From Propioniciclava flava (lineage in GTDB: Bacteria; Actinomycetota; Actinomycetes; Propionibacteriales; Propionibacteriaceae): DNA of 64,000 nucleotides. Under the pieces are notes generated by a model that had not been told where the DNA came from, searched no databases, and saw only the letters and a list, made by a program, of their open reading frames with translations. Where the stretch lies: contig NZ_PPCV01000006.1 in NCBI RefSeq assembly GCF_004126535.1, positions 124,001 through 188,000 of the forward strand. The letters run 5' to 3'. This document shows, piece by piece, positions 8,625-16,843 of the stretch. The stretch's first letter is position 1. Each line of letters starts with the position of its first letter. The position numbers and the translations under genes are program-made.

Positions 8625-9190
8625 CCCACCTCGTCCTGCTCGCGGGCCCCTCGGGAGGCGGCAAGTCCCGCCTGGCCCGGCTCGCGGGAGCCCTGCCCGT
8701 TCGGTTGGACGACTTCTACCGCGACGCCGACGCGCCCGGGCTCCCGTGCGCGCACGGGATCATCGATTGGGACGACCCCGCGACCTGGGACGGCGACGGC
8801 GCCCTGGAGGCCTTGCGGGCGCTGCTGCAAGAGGGGGTGGCGGTCGTCCCCACCTATTCGATTGCCCAGTCTCGCCGGGTCGGGGAGCACACTTTGGAAG
8901 TGGGCGAGCATCGGCTCATCGTGGCCGAGGGCATCTTCGCCCTTGACCTGCTTCCGCTGCTGCGTGAGGCAGGGTTGCCGGTCAGTGCGGTGTATCTGGA
9001 TCGCAACCGCTGGCTGGTGGCAGGGCTGCGCCTGCGCCGCGACCTAGCTCAACACCGCAAGTCACCGGGGGTGTTGGTGCGACGGGGCTGGTCGTTGCTG
9101 TGCGCCCAGCCGCGCCAGCGTCAGCGCGCCCTCGCCGCGGGGTTCCGCCCGTTGAGCATGCGGGCCGCGCTGGACGAACTAGCAGACTGA
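8621..9190 (+). CDS. Uridine kinase-like P-loop protein
   Basis: A 189-residue P-loop kinase with Walker A GPSGGGKS (9-16), then LDDFYRD, which matches the Asp-Asp-Phe-Tyr substrate region of uridine kinases and phosphoribulokinases, and a VAEGIFA strand. The GTG start overlaps the mutase stop by 4 nt (GTGA), so the three genes form one coupled nucleoside salvage unit. The protein is shorter than canonical Udk and lacks an obvious full lid; uridine as substrate is an inference from motifs and operon. Confidence 0.75.
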   Translation: MTHLVLLAGPSGGGKSRLARLAGALPVRLDDFYRDADAPGLPCAHGIIDWDDPATWDGDGALEALRALLQEGVAVVPTYSIAQSRRVGEHTLEVGEHRLIVAEGIFALDLLPLLREAGLPVSAVYLDRNRWLVAGLRLRRDLAQHRKSPGVLVRRGWSLLCAQPRQRQRALAAGFRPLSMRAALDELAD

Positions 9191-9236
9191 CGCGATCGCC
9201 GGGGCCCGCGCACGCGTGACCCCGACGACCGGCGAC

Positions 9237-10457
9237 TCACTCGTGCGGTTCCGCAGCCCGCTGGGGCGCCACGAAGCCGGGTTGGTCCTCCACCGACCCC
9301 GTGTCGCCGATGAGGTCCTCCGCCGAGCCCGTGCCGGCGATGAGTTCCTCGACCGGGCTGGTCGGCGCGCCGGGGTTCAAGGCCTGCGGGGGCGTCGAGA
9401 CGCCGCCATGCTCGATGCGCTTGGCCTCCTCGATTGCCTGCTGCACCTGCGCCTGCGACTGCGCTTCCTCGGCCCGCTTCGCGTCCGCGATCTCGGCGAA
9501 CACGTCCACCCGCTCAGGGGCGGTGTAGCGGCTCGGATCGGCCTTAGTAAACGACTTCACCGCGTCGCCCACCGGACCACCCAGGCCCTTGAGGGCGTCG
9601 TTGAGTTCGCTGGGGATGATCCAGACCTTGTTGGCGTCGCCCTTGGCCAGCTCCGGCAGCATCTGCAGGTACTGGTAGGACAGCAACGCCTGATCCGGCT
9701 CGGCGGCGTGAATGGCGTTGAAGACGGTCGTGATGGCTTGGGCTTCGCCCTCGGCCCGCAGCATCGCCGCCTGCCGATCCGCCTGCGCACGGAGCACGGC
9801 GGACTCCCGCTCGCCTTGGGCGCGCAGGATGCTGGACTCGCGATCGCCGGACGCCGACAGGATCTGTGACTGCCGCTGCCCCTCGGCCAGCAGCACCTGC
9901 GCACGCTTCTCGCGTTCGGCGCGAGCGCCCTTCTCCATCGCATCGCGGATCGTCGCGGGCGGCTCGATGGAGCGCAACTCCACCCGGTTGACCTTGATGC
10001 CCCACTTGCCGGTGGCCTCATCCAAGACGGTGCGCAGCTTCTGGTTGATGTCCTCGCGGCTGGTGAGGGTCTCCTCCAGGTCCATGCCGCCGATGATGTT
10101 GCGCAGCGTGGTTTGGGTGAGCTGTTCGATGGCCTGGATGTAGTTCTGCGCCTCGTAGGCGGCACGAACCGGATCGACGATCTGGTAGTAGATGACCGAG
10201 TCGATGCCCACCATCAGGTTGTCTTCGGTGATGACGCCTTGTGGGGGGAACGGGACGACGGCTTCGCGCATGTCCATCGTGTAGGCCACCCGATCCAGGA
10301 ACGGGAGAATCAGGTGCAGGCCTGGCTCGATCGTGCGGTGGAACTTGCCCAGCCGTTGGACGATGCCCAACTGCTGCTGCTGGATCACGCGTACTGACAG
10401 CCCAAGCGCCACGCCCACCACGGCGAGCACGACCACGGCAAGGATCACAAACTCCAT
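9237..10457 (-). CDS. SPFH/band 7 (stomatin-like) membrane scaffold protein
   Basis: A 406-residue protein: one N-terminal transmembrane helix (residues 3-25), an SPFH domain from about residue 28 (QQQQLGIVQRLGKFHRTIEPGL) to 200, then a long coiled coil with repeating RESSILRAQGERES-type heptads (about 200-250), and a Pro/Ala/Gly-rich tail. Family members oligomerise into membrane microdomain scaffolds and influence proteolysis or membrane fluidity. AAGGAG five nucleotides before the ATG supports the start. The adjacent nfeD gene is the classic partner of SPFH genes. Confidence 0.88.
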   Translation of the reverse strand: MEFVILAVVVLAVVGVALGLSVRVIQQQQLGIVQRLGKFHRTIEPGLHLILPFLDRVAYTMDMREAVVPFPPQGVITEDNLMVGIDSVIYYQIVDPVRAAYEAQNYIQAIEQLTQTTLRNIIGGMDLEETLTSREDINQKLRTVLDEATGKWGIKVNRVELRSIEPPATIRDAMEKGARAEREKRAQVLLAEGQRQSQILSASGDRESSILRAQGERESAVLRAQADRQAAMLRAEGEAQAITTVFNAIHAAEPDQALLSYQYLQMLPELAKGDANKVWIIPSELNDALKGLGGPVGDAVKSFTKADPSRYTAPERVDVFAEIADAKRAEEAQSQAQVQQAIEEAKRIEHGGVSTPPQALNPGAPTSPVEELIAGTGSAEDLIGDTGSVEDQPGFVAPQRAAEPHE

Positions 10458-10554
10458 CCCGACTCCTTCTCATAGGGGTGTTGTTGCCCACACCCTAGCG
10501 AGTCAGATAGGCCCCCGGGCAGGGGCCGCGTGGGGGGGTGGAGAGCCGGATCGG

Positions 10555-11028
10555 TCAGGCTTCGCCGCGGCGCAGGGGCTTGTCCCGTGGCTGCACCACC
10601 ACGGTGAGGTCGTCGACCTCGATCACGTCCACCTCGACACCGTCGGGGATCGCGTCGCCGTCGTAGCTGCGCGCCGTCCACGTTTCCCCGTTCACGGTCA
10701 CCTCGCCACCGGACGCGGTGACCTCACCCGTCGTGCGGCCGACACCGCCCAGCAACTGCTGGAAGGTGCTGCGATACCCGGGGCCGCGATGCAGCCGCTT
10801 GAGCACCTGCGGACGCAAGAAGCCCAGCAGCGCGACGGCCACGACGGCGGCCACCACGATCTGCACCCACACCAACGCCGGGAAGAACACTGCGACGCCC
10901 GCGCCAGCCAGCGCCCCGCCGGCCAGCATCAACAGCGTCATGTCCAAGGTGAGCATCTCTGAGACGGCCAGGCCACCGGCGGCGACCAGCCACAGCGTCC
11001 AGATGTTCTGCTGCACCCACTCCCACAT
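10555..11028 (-). CDS. NfeD-like membrane protein
   Basis: The 157-residue protein has three to four transmembrane helices (about residues 10-80) followed by a soluble five-stranded OB-fold domain (GEVTASGGEVTVNGETWTARSYDG) typical of the short NfeD family. It lacks the N-terminal protease domain of long NfeD proteins. It lies 97 bp upstream of the SPFH gene on the same strand; NfeD OB domains are thought to bind SPFH oligomers. The start codon is 6 nt after the stop of the upstream ABC ATPase, indicating one transcript. Confidence 0.85.
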   Translation of the reverse strand: MWEWVQQNIWTLWLVAAGGLAVSEMLTLDMTLLMLAGGALAGAGVAVFFPALVWVQIVVAAVVAVALLGFLRPQVLKRLHRGPGYRSTFQQLLGGVGRTTGEVTASGGEVTVNGETWTARSYDGDAIPDGVEVDVIEVDDLTVVVQPRDKPLRRGEA

Positions 11029-11034
11029 GTGCGC

Positions 11035-11835
11035 CTACCCTTCCGTGGCGGCGCGTCGAGCCCGGGCCGACCAGCGTCCGTCCTCCTGGCTCACCTGGAG
11101 GGGAAGGTCGAACGCATCGCTGAGCAGCGTGTCGGTCAACACCTCACCGATCGGCCCGGCGGCCACGACGCGGCCCTCCTTGAGCAGCAGGGCATGCGTC
11201 ATGCCCGTGGGGATCTCCTCCAAGTGGTGGGTGACCAGCACCGTGGCGGGCGCGTAAGGGTCGGCGATGAGTTCACCCAGCGTCTCCACCAGCGACTCCC
11301 GGCCCGCCAGATCCAGGCCCGCGGCCGGCTCATCCAGGAGCAGTAGTTCGGGATCGGTCATGAGCGCCCGCGCGATCTGGACCCGCTTGCGTTCGCCTTC
11401 GCTCAGCGTCCCGAACGTGCGCTTGCCCAGGCGTTCGATGCGCAACTGGCGCATGAGCTCACCAGCCCGGGCGAAATCGGTGGGGTCGTAGTGCTCCCGC
11501 CACCGGCCCACGACCGCATACCCGGCAGACACGATGACGTTGCCGACCGACTCCGAGCGAGGGATCCGCTCTGCCAAAGCCGCTGACGTGACACCGATCC
11601 GCGGACGCAGTTCGAACACGTCCACCGCGCCTAGCACCTCATCGAGGATCATGGCCTTGCCCGAGGTGGGGTGCACGTTGGCCGAGACCACCTGCAGCAG
11701 CGTCGTCTTTCCGGCACCGTTGGGGCCGACAATCACCCAGCGGTCAGTTTCATCGATGACCCAGTTCACCCGATCCAGGAGCGTGGCCTTGCCACGGACG
11801 ACGGTGACGTCTTCGAGTTCAACAACCGGTGCCAT
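11035..11835 (-). CDS. ABC transporter ATP-binding protein (orphan)
   Basis: A 266-residue ABC ATPase with Walker A GPNGAGKT (37-44), signature LSEGE (144-148) and Walker B LLLLDEP (164-170), then an H-loop in VTHHLEEI. No permease gene is adjacent. The general shape and the HHLEEIP motif resemble stand-alone ModF/YlmA-type ATPases found in many actinobacteria, so it may not drive transport through a dedicated partner here. It lies upstream of nfeD and SPFH in the same orientation with a 6-bp gap. Confidence 0.8.
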   Translation of the reverse strand: MAPVVELEDVTVVRGKATLLDRVNWVIDETDRWVIVGPNGAGKTTLLQVVSANVHPTSGKAMILDEVLGAVDVFELRPRIGVTSAALAERIPRSESVGNVIVSAGYAVVGRWREHYDPTDFARAGELMRQLRIERLGKRTFGTLSEGERKRVQIARALMTDPELLLLDEPAAGLDLAGRESLVETLGELIADPYAPATVLVTHHLEEIPTGMTHALLLKEGRVVAAGPIGEVLTDTLLSDAFDLPLQVSQEDGRWSARARRAATEG

Positions 11836-11873
11836 GCCTTCAACCTACCGGGCGCAAGCCGTGCGCAGGAGGT

Positions 11874-12647
11874 TCACGCGCCCGTCGAGTGCAGCCCACC
11901 GTCGACGTGGACCATCTCCCCGGTCGTCGCCGGGAACCAGTCCGAGAGCAACGCCACGACCGCCTTCGCGGTGGGGGTCGCGTCGGAAGCGTCCCAGCCC
12001 AGCGGGGCCCGCTCAGCCCAGATGTCGTTGAAGGAATGCGAGCCGGGAATGGCCTTCTTCGCGACGGTGTCCACCGGGCCCGCCGCAACGATGTTGGAGC
12101 GCACACCCTCGGGGCCCAGGTAGCGAGCCAGGTAGCGCGACGCCGATTCCAGGGCCGCCTTCGAGACGCCCATCCAGTCGTAGGCAGGCCAGCTCACGCG
12201 CGCGTCGAAGGTGAGGCCCACCACCGAGGCGGTCTCCCCGAACAAGGGCTTGCACGCCATCGTCAGGGACACCAGCGAGTACGCCGACACGTGCACGGAC
12301 GTGGACACGTCCTCGAAGGGCGTCTGCAAGAAGGCACCGCCCAAGGCGGTCTCCGGGTTCGCGAACGCGATGGAGTGGACGACGCCGTCGAGCCGCTCCA
12401 CGCCCAGGTCGCGCAGCACGTCGGCGAGCGCGTCGAGGTGCTCCTGCGACGTGACGTCCAGTTCGATGACGTCGGGGGACGGTTCGAGCCGCTTCACGAC
12501 GCGGTGGGTCAGGCTCAGTGCACGCCCAAAGTTCGACACGAGGACCCTCGCGCCTTCCTGCTGCGCGATCTCCGCGACCTTGTAGGCGATCGAGGAGGTC
12601 ATGGTGACACCGGTGACCAGGATCGTCTTGCCGTCAAGGATTCCCAT
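11874..12647 (-). CDS. fabI: Enoyl-[acyl-carrier-protein] reductase (NADH), FabI/InhA type
   Basis: A 257-residue divergent SDR enzyme that reduces trans-2-enoyl-ACP in the last step of each fatty acid elongation cycle. The N-terminal MGILDGKTILVTGV, VHSIAFA, and the active-site region VSWPAYDWMGVSKAAL with the Y-x6-K spacing are diagnostic for FabI/InhA; the tail GEMVHVDGGLHSTGA is close to the actinobacterial consensus. It is 47 bp downstream of fabG on the same strand, forming the FabG-FabI pair seen in mycobacteria (mabA-inhA). Confidence 0.92.
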   Translation of the reverse strand: MGILDGKTILVTGVTMTSSIAYKVAEIAQQEGARVLVSNFGRALSLTHRVVKRLEPSPDVIELDVTSQEHLDALADVLRDLGVERLDGVVHSIAFANPETALGGAFLQTPFEDVSTSVHVSAYSLVSLTMACKPLFGETASVVGLTFDARVSWPAYDWMGVSKAALESASRYLARYLGPEGVRSNIVAAGPVDTVAKKAIPGSHSFNDIWAERAPLGWDASDATPTAKAVVALLSDWFPATTGEMVHVDGGLHSTGA

Positions 12648-12694
12648 GGTTGCGCTCTTCTTTCGTGTGATGCGTAGGTGAGGTGAGTGGGGCC

Positions 12695-13408
12695 TCAGTG
12701 GCCCATGCCGAGGCCGCCGTCAACCGGGAGGACGGCGCCGCTGATGTAACCTGCAGCGTCCGAGGCCAGGAACACCACCGCGGAGGCGACCTCCTCAGGC
12801 AGGCCCAGGCGTCCGGCGGGGATGGCCGCACGATAACCGGCCACGGTGGCCTCAGGAAGCTCGGCGGTCATGCGGGTTTCGATGAAGCCGGGGGCGACGA
12901 CGTTCGCGGTGATGTGACGCGCCCCCAGTTCGCGGGTCAGCGAGCGGGCCATGCCGACCAGGCCGGACTTGGTGGCGGCGTAGTTGACCTGCCCTGGGGA
13001 GCCGTACAGGCCGACCACCGAGCCGATGAAGATCATCCGCCCCCAGCGGGCCCGCAGCATCGCCTTGGAGGCGCGCTTGGCGACGTTGAACGCGCCCTTG
13101 AGGTTGACGTCGACGACCGCGTCAAAGTCGGCCTCGCTCATCCGCATCAGCAAGGTGTCCTTCGTGATGCCCGCGTTGGCGACGACCACCTCGACGGGGC
13201 CATGCGCCTCCTCGGCTTGCGCGAAAGCGGCGTCGACCGAAGCCGGGTCGGTCACGTCGCAGGCGATACCGAGCGCCCCCTGGGGGGCCTCGCCACTCGT
13301 GCTTGCCGCGGCGACCCGATGCCCTTGGGCCAGGAACGCCTCGACGATCGCCGCGCCGATGCCGCGTGCGCCGCCGGTGACCAGAATGCTGCGTGGTTGC
13401 TCCTTCAC
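12695..13408 (-). CDS. fabG: 3-oxoacyl-[acyl-carrier-protein] reductase
   Basis: A 237-residue classical SDR: Rossmann loop TGGARGIG, NAGIT strand, catalytic Ser in FIGSVVGLYG and the YAATK Tyr-x3-Lys pair, then PGFIETRMT and the end SGAVLPVDGGLGMGH. It reduces 3-oxoacyl-ACP with NADPH and feeds FabI encoded downstream. Two GTG starts are possible, 13414 and 13408; I choose 13408 because a minus-strand TACGGT lies exactly 6 nt before it, as at other starts in the window. The gene is divergent from the DUF3099 gene, with both promoters inside about 45 bp. Confidence 0.9.
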   Translation of the reverse strand: MKEQPRSILVTGGARGIGAAIVEAFLAQGHRVAAASTSGEAPQGALGIACDVTDPASVDAAFAQAEEAHGPVEVVVANAGITKDTLLMRMSEADFDAVVDVNLKGAFNVAKRASKAMLRARWGRMIFIGSVVGLYGSPGQVNYAATKSGLVGMARSLTRELGARHITANVVAPGFIETRMTAELPEATVAGYRAAIPAGRLGLPEEVASAVVFLASDAAGYISGAVLPVDGGLGMGH

Positions 13409-13414
13409 CCGCAC

Positions 13415-13420
13415 ACCGTA
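13415..13420 (-). promoter_or_regulatory. Putative -10 box of fabG-fabI (leaderless)
   Basis: TACGGT on the minus strand ends 6 nt before GTG 13408. Confidence 0.35.
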
Positions 13421-13443
13421 TCGTGCGGGTTCGCGGGCCGGGT

Positions 13444-13449
13444 TACGCT
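13444..13449 (+). promoter_or_regulatory. Putative -10 box of the DUF3099 operon (leaderless)
   Basis: TACGCT ends 6 nt before ATG 13456, and no Shine-Dalgarno is present. Confidence 0.5.
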
Positions 13450-13455
13450 GAGAAC

Positions 13456-13785
13456 ATGGCTGGACGTGGGGCGGAGGATCGCCCGTCGGTGATCACCGAC
13501 GCGCGCATCGGCAGGACGCTTTCCACCGAGCAGCGGATGCGCCGCTACCTGATCACCATGGGGTTTCGCGTGGTGGCCTTCTTCGCCGCCGTGCTGAGCC
13601 CGGCCCCCTACAACATCGCCTTGTTCATCGCTGCGGCGCTCCTGCCGGGGCTGGCCGTCCTGCTGGGCAACGCCGCCGACAACCATGCCGCCCCCGTCGC
13701 GCGGCCGATCGACGTCGCACCGCTGCCCGAACTGACCGGGCGCGACGTCATTCCCGGGGACGTCGCAGAAAGTGATGCCGCATGA
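13456..13785 (+). CDS. DUF3099 family membrane protein
   Basis: A 109-residue protein with a basic, soluble N terminus (PSVITDARIGRTLSTEQRMRRYL), two transmembrane helices (about residues 36-78) and a short cytoplasmic tail. The N-terminal S-V-T-D-A-R...R-R-Y motif and the double helix are characteristic of the actinobacterial DUF3099 family, whose function is unknown. The stop overlaps the start of the SURF1 gene (ATGA), suggesting coupled translation and perhaps a shared role in the respiratory membrane. Confidence 0.85.
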   Translation: MAGRGAEDRPSVITDARIGRTLSTEQRMRRYLITMGFRVVAFFAAVLSPAPYNIALFIAAALLPGLAVLLGNAADNHAAPVARPIDVAPLPELTGRDVIPGDVAESDAA

Positions 13786-14612
13786 AGCGCATGTGGTTGC
13801 GTTGGGTACTCATGGGGTTGTTCGTCGTCGCCTTGGGCTTCACGTTCGTCAGCCTCGGGCAGTGGCAACTGGACCGGCTCGATCAGCGCCGCGATCGCAA
13901 CGCCAACGTCGTCACTCACGAGCAGGCCCCCGTGGTGACCTTCGAGGACGCGTTCTCCCACGTCATCACCGAGCAAGACCAGTGGCAGCGCGTGGAGGTC
14001 CGCGGAACGTTCCTGCCCGAGCCTCAACTGCAGGCCCGCTACCGCTCCCACAACGACGAGACCGGATGGGAACTCGTCACTCCCCTGGTGACCACCGGCG
14101 GGCAGGTCGTGTTGGTGGATCGCGGTTTCGTGGTGCGTCCGGCCTCAGAGGATTTCCCGAAGGTCTTCCCCGCGCCTCCCAGTGGGGAGGTGCACCTGGT
14201 GGGCTATGTGCGCCGCAACGAGCAGGGCAGCACCACGGCCATGACCCCCACCGAAAACACGGTGCGCCTCATCAACTCCGACGCCATCGCCGCGTGGCTT
14301 GGCCGTCCCTTGGTGAACGGCTACCTCAGCCTGATCTCCGTCGATCCGCCCCAAAGCGACGGCCTCATTCCCCTCACGCCTCCCGAACTGACCGAAGGTC
14401 CTCACCTGTCGTATGCGATGCAATGGTTCGCTTTTGCGGCGATCGCCGGGTTCGGGCTCGTCGTCTTGATCCGCAACGACGTCCGCGACCGGAAGAAGGC
14501 TCGGGCCAAGGCCGCCGCGTCCGCATCCAGCGGCCCCGCCGCCGATCCCCCGCAGGATCCGATCGAGGCGGACGCCTCCCCCACTCCCCCCACCACGCAC
14601 CCAGACGCCTAG
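13782..14612 (+). CDS. SURF1 family cytochrome oxidase biogenesis protein
   Basis: The 276-residue protein has one transmembrane helix at each end (about residues 7-28 and 207-227) flanking an extracytoplasmic domain, the standard SURF1 topology. Recognisable motifs are LGQWQLDRLDQR after the first helix, VLVDRGFV, and SYAMQWFAFA at the second helix. SURF1 proteins assist assembly, probably heme a insertion, of cytochrome c oxidase. The last 45 residues are a low-complexity Ala/Pro cytoplasmic tail. Translation is coupled to DUF3099 by a 4-nt overlap. Confidence 0.88.
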   Translation: MKRMWLRWVLMGLFVVALGFTFVSLGQWQLDRLDQRRDRNANVVTHEQAPVVTFEDAFSHVITEQDQWQRVEVRGTFLPEPQLQARYRSHNDETGWELVTPLVTTGGQVVLVDRGFVVRPASEDFPKVFPAPPSGEVHLVGYVRRNEQGSTTAMTPTENTVRLINSDAIAAWLGRPLVNGYLSLISVDPPQSDGLIPLTPPELTEGPHLSYAMQWFAFAAIAGFGLVVLIRNDVRDRKKARAKAAASASSGPAADPPQDPIEADASPTPPTTHPDA

Positions 14613-14622
14613 GAGGCACCTC

Positions 14623-15381
14623 ATGGATCTCGCACTGGCCGGAAAGGTCTTCGTCGTCACCGCCGCCTCCGGTGGCCTCGGTCGGGCCACCGCCGAGCAC
14701 CTGGTCACCGAAGGCGCCAAGGTCGTGCTCGTAGCGCGACGCCCCGAGCAGCTTGAGGACGCCGTCGCGGCGCTCGGCACGGACGCTGCCGTCGGTCTGG
14801 CCCGCGATCTCACCGAACCATCGACGGCGGCCGAGGCCTGCGCCCTGGCTGTGGAAACCTGGGATCGTCTCGACGGCGCCATGATCAGCGTGGGCGGACC
14901 GGCCAAGGGCGGGGTGCTGACCACCCCGGACGCCACGTTTGCGGCGGCCTTCGATGGCGTCGTCCTCTCCGCGTTGCGCACCGCACGAGCCGTCGTCTCG
15001 GCAGCGCCGGGGCCCGTGAGCCTCGGTTTCGTCTTGTCGACGTCGGCCAAGGAGCCGCTCGCTGACATGGCCCCCTCGAACGTCACCCGCCCCGGTCTGG
15101 CGATGCTCATCCGCGAAATGGCCGATGAGTTCGGCGCCTCCGGCTCCCGCGTATTCGGGCTGATGCCCGGCACCATCCAAACCGATCGGATCAACTGGCT
15201 GGCCGCCCAAACCCCCGACGCCGAGGCCGCCATCACCGCGATGGGGCAGGCCGCCCCGATGGGCCGCGTCGGTCAGCCCGCCGAGTTCGGCCGGGTCGCC
15301 GCGTTCCTGCTCTCGCCTGCGGCCTCCTACGTCACGGGCTGTGTCGTGCCCGTCGACGGCGGCCGGCTTCGCGGGCTGTGA
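14623..15381 (+). CDS. Short-chain dehydrogenase with altered catalytic Tyr/Lys
   Basis: A 252-residue SDR-fold protein with cofactor loop TAASGGLG (14-21) and the terminal PVDGGRLRGL. The usual N-N-A-G strand is replaced by ISVGG, and the Y-x3-K site reads SNVTR, so both catalytic residues are substituted (Tyr to Ser, Lys to Arg). A similar S-N-x-x-R pattern occurs in a divergent group annotated as 3-oxoacyl-ACP reductases or glucose dehydrogenases; true activity is unknown. AGGAGG 9 nt before ATG 14623 supports the start. The methyltransferase follows almost immediately. Confidence 0.8.
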   Translation: MDLALAGKVFVVTAASGGLGRATAEHLVTEGAKVVLVARRPEQLEDAVAALGTDAAVGLARDLTEPSTAAEACALAVETWDRLDGAMISVGGPAKGGVLTTPDATFAAAFDGVVLSALRTARAVVSAAPGPVSLGFVLSTSAKEPLADMAPSNVTRPGLAMLIREMADEFGASGSRVFGLMPGTIQTDRINWLAAQTPDAEAAITAMGQAAPMGRVGQPAEFGRVAAFLLSPAASYVTGCVVPVDGGRLRGL

Positions 15382-15388
15382 TGCGGCC

Positions 15389-16210
15389 GTGACCCTGGCA
15401 GCGGCCACCGGCCTGCTGGCCTGCCCGCGGTGCGCTGAGCCGCTGGCGGTGGAATCCGCTGGGGCGACCTGCCCCCACGGTCACCGCTTCGACACCGCGC
15501 GGCAGGGCTACCTCAACCTGCTGGGCGGGCCACAGCCCGCCAATGCCGACACCGCCGACATGGTGGCGGCGCGGACCCGCGTCCTGGCCAGCGGCGCCTT
15601 CGACCCCCTCGACGAGGCCTTGGCCCGCCGCATCGACGATGGGGCCACGGTGGCCGACGTCGGCGGCGGCACCGGCCACCATCTGGCGCGCCTCCTCGAC
15701 GCCCACCCCGCCTCGCGTGGGGTCAGCCTCGACGTCTCCGTCCCCGCCGCCAAGCGCGCCGGACGCGCCCACCCCCGGGCCGCCGCCGTCGTCGCCGACG
15801 CCTGGGGGACGCTGCCGTTACGCTCGGGCCGCTTCGACGCGGTCACGTGCATCTTCGCGCCCCGCAACATCGCGGAGTTCGCTCGCATCCTGCGCCCCGC
15901 CGGGTTGTTGCTGGTCGTCACCCCGGATCCTGAACACCTCACGTCCCTGCGCTCGCGGGAGGGCCTGCTCGAGATTGAGGCGGGCAAAGAGGACCGCCTG
16001 CTGCGGAGCGTTTCAGGATGGTTCGACGCCGTGGCCCGGCATCGCGTTCACGCGCCGATCGACGCGGACGCCTCGCTGGCCCACGATCTCATCGCGATGG
16101 GTCCCAACGCCTTCCATGGCGAGCACCGCACCGTCGCACCGTTGGTCACCGAGGTGGCCGTCAGCGTGTGGGTGTTGCGACATCCGGTGCCGGGCGCGAC
16201 GCACCCCTGA
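15389..16210 (+). CDS. RlmA-type 23S rRNA (guanine-N1) methyltransferase-like protein
   Basis: The 273-residue product starts with a zinc-finger module, C-P-R-C then C-P-H-G-H (about residues 12-33), followed by FDTARQGYLNLL, then a Rossmann SAM domain with VADVGGGTGHH and IFAPRN. This domain order defines RlmA(I)/RlmA(II) enzymes that methylate N1 of G745 or G748 in helix 35 of 23S rRNA; some members (TlrB) confer macrolide resistance. The GTG start is 7 nt after the SDR stop. Which guanosine is the target cannot be decided here. Confidence 0.8.
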   Translation: MTLAAATGLLACPRCAEPLAVESAGATCPHGHRFDTARQGYLNLLGGPQPANADTADMVAARTRVLASGAFDPLDEALARRIDDGATVADVGGGTGHHLARLLDAHPASRGVSLDVSVPAAKRAGRAHPRAAAVVADAWGTLPLRSGRFDAVTCIFAPRNIAEFARILRPAGLLLVVTPDPEHLTSLRSREGLLEIEAGKEDRLLRSVSGWFDAVARHRVHAPIDADASLAHDLIAMGPNAFHGEHRTVAPLVTEVAVSVWVLRHPVPGATHP

Positions 16211-16281
16211 GATGAACCTGGCGTTTTTCCTGCGGGCGAGTAGGTTTCCCCCCAAGCGTTGACCGCTCGAAAGGACCCAGC

Positions 16282-16833
16282 ATGGCCACCCCACCGATGC
16301 GTGCTGTGTGGCAGCGCGCTCACGAAGATCTCGATACGGCGCTGCGCGAAGACCCGGCTGCGGTCAACAAGCTGGAGATCGCCCTGCTCTATCCGGGCGT
16401 CCACGCTATCTGGGCTTACCGTGTCGCGCACTGGCTGTGGACGAGGCGTCCGACCTCGCGTCCGCTGGCCCGGTTGATCTCGCAGGTCGCCCGTTTCATG
16501 ACCGGCGTCGAGATTCACCCCGGGGCTGTTATTGGACGCCGGTTCTTCATCGATCACGGCATGGGCATCGTCATCGGCGAAACGGCTGAGATCGGCGACG
16601 ACGTGTTGATGTATCACCAGGTGACGTTGGGTGGGCGCAGCCGTGGCCGCTTCAAGCGGCACCCCACCATTGGTGACGGCGTCTTGTTGGGTGCCGGGGC
16701 CAAGGTCATCGGCCCGATCACCGTGGGCGCAGGTTCCAAGGTGGGAGCCAATGCGCTCGTGGTCCACGATGTGCCACCGAACTCCGTCGTCACCGGCGTG
16801 GTCGCCAATACCCAATCGGATCCCGTCGCCTAG
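16282..16833 (+). CDS. cysE: Serine O-acetyltransferase
   Basis: A 183-residue EpsC-type enzyme that makes O-acetylserine from serine and acetyl-CoA, the first step of cysteine synthesis. The N-terminal helices ([20 protein letters not shown]) are followed by left-handed beta-helix hexapeptide repeats containing [28 protein letters not shown] and [11 protein letters not shown] with the catalytic Asp-His pair. The short C terminus is typical of the Gram-positive form. AAAGGA precedes the ATG. The next gene encodes a glutamate-cysteine ligase type enzyme, linking cysteine supply to thiol peptide formation. Confidence 0.9.
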   Translation: MATPPMRAVWQRAHEDLDTALREDPAAVNKLEIALLYPGVHAIWAYRVAHWLWTRRPTSRPLARLISQVARFMTGVEIHPGAVIGRRFFIDHGMGIVIGETAEIGDDVLMYHQVTLGGRSRGRFKRHPTIGDGVLLGAGAKVIGPITVGAGSKVGANALVVHDVPPNSVVTGVVANTQSDPVA

Positions 16834-16843
16834 GCAGGCCATC

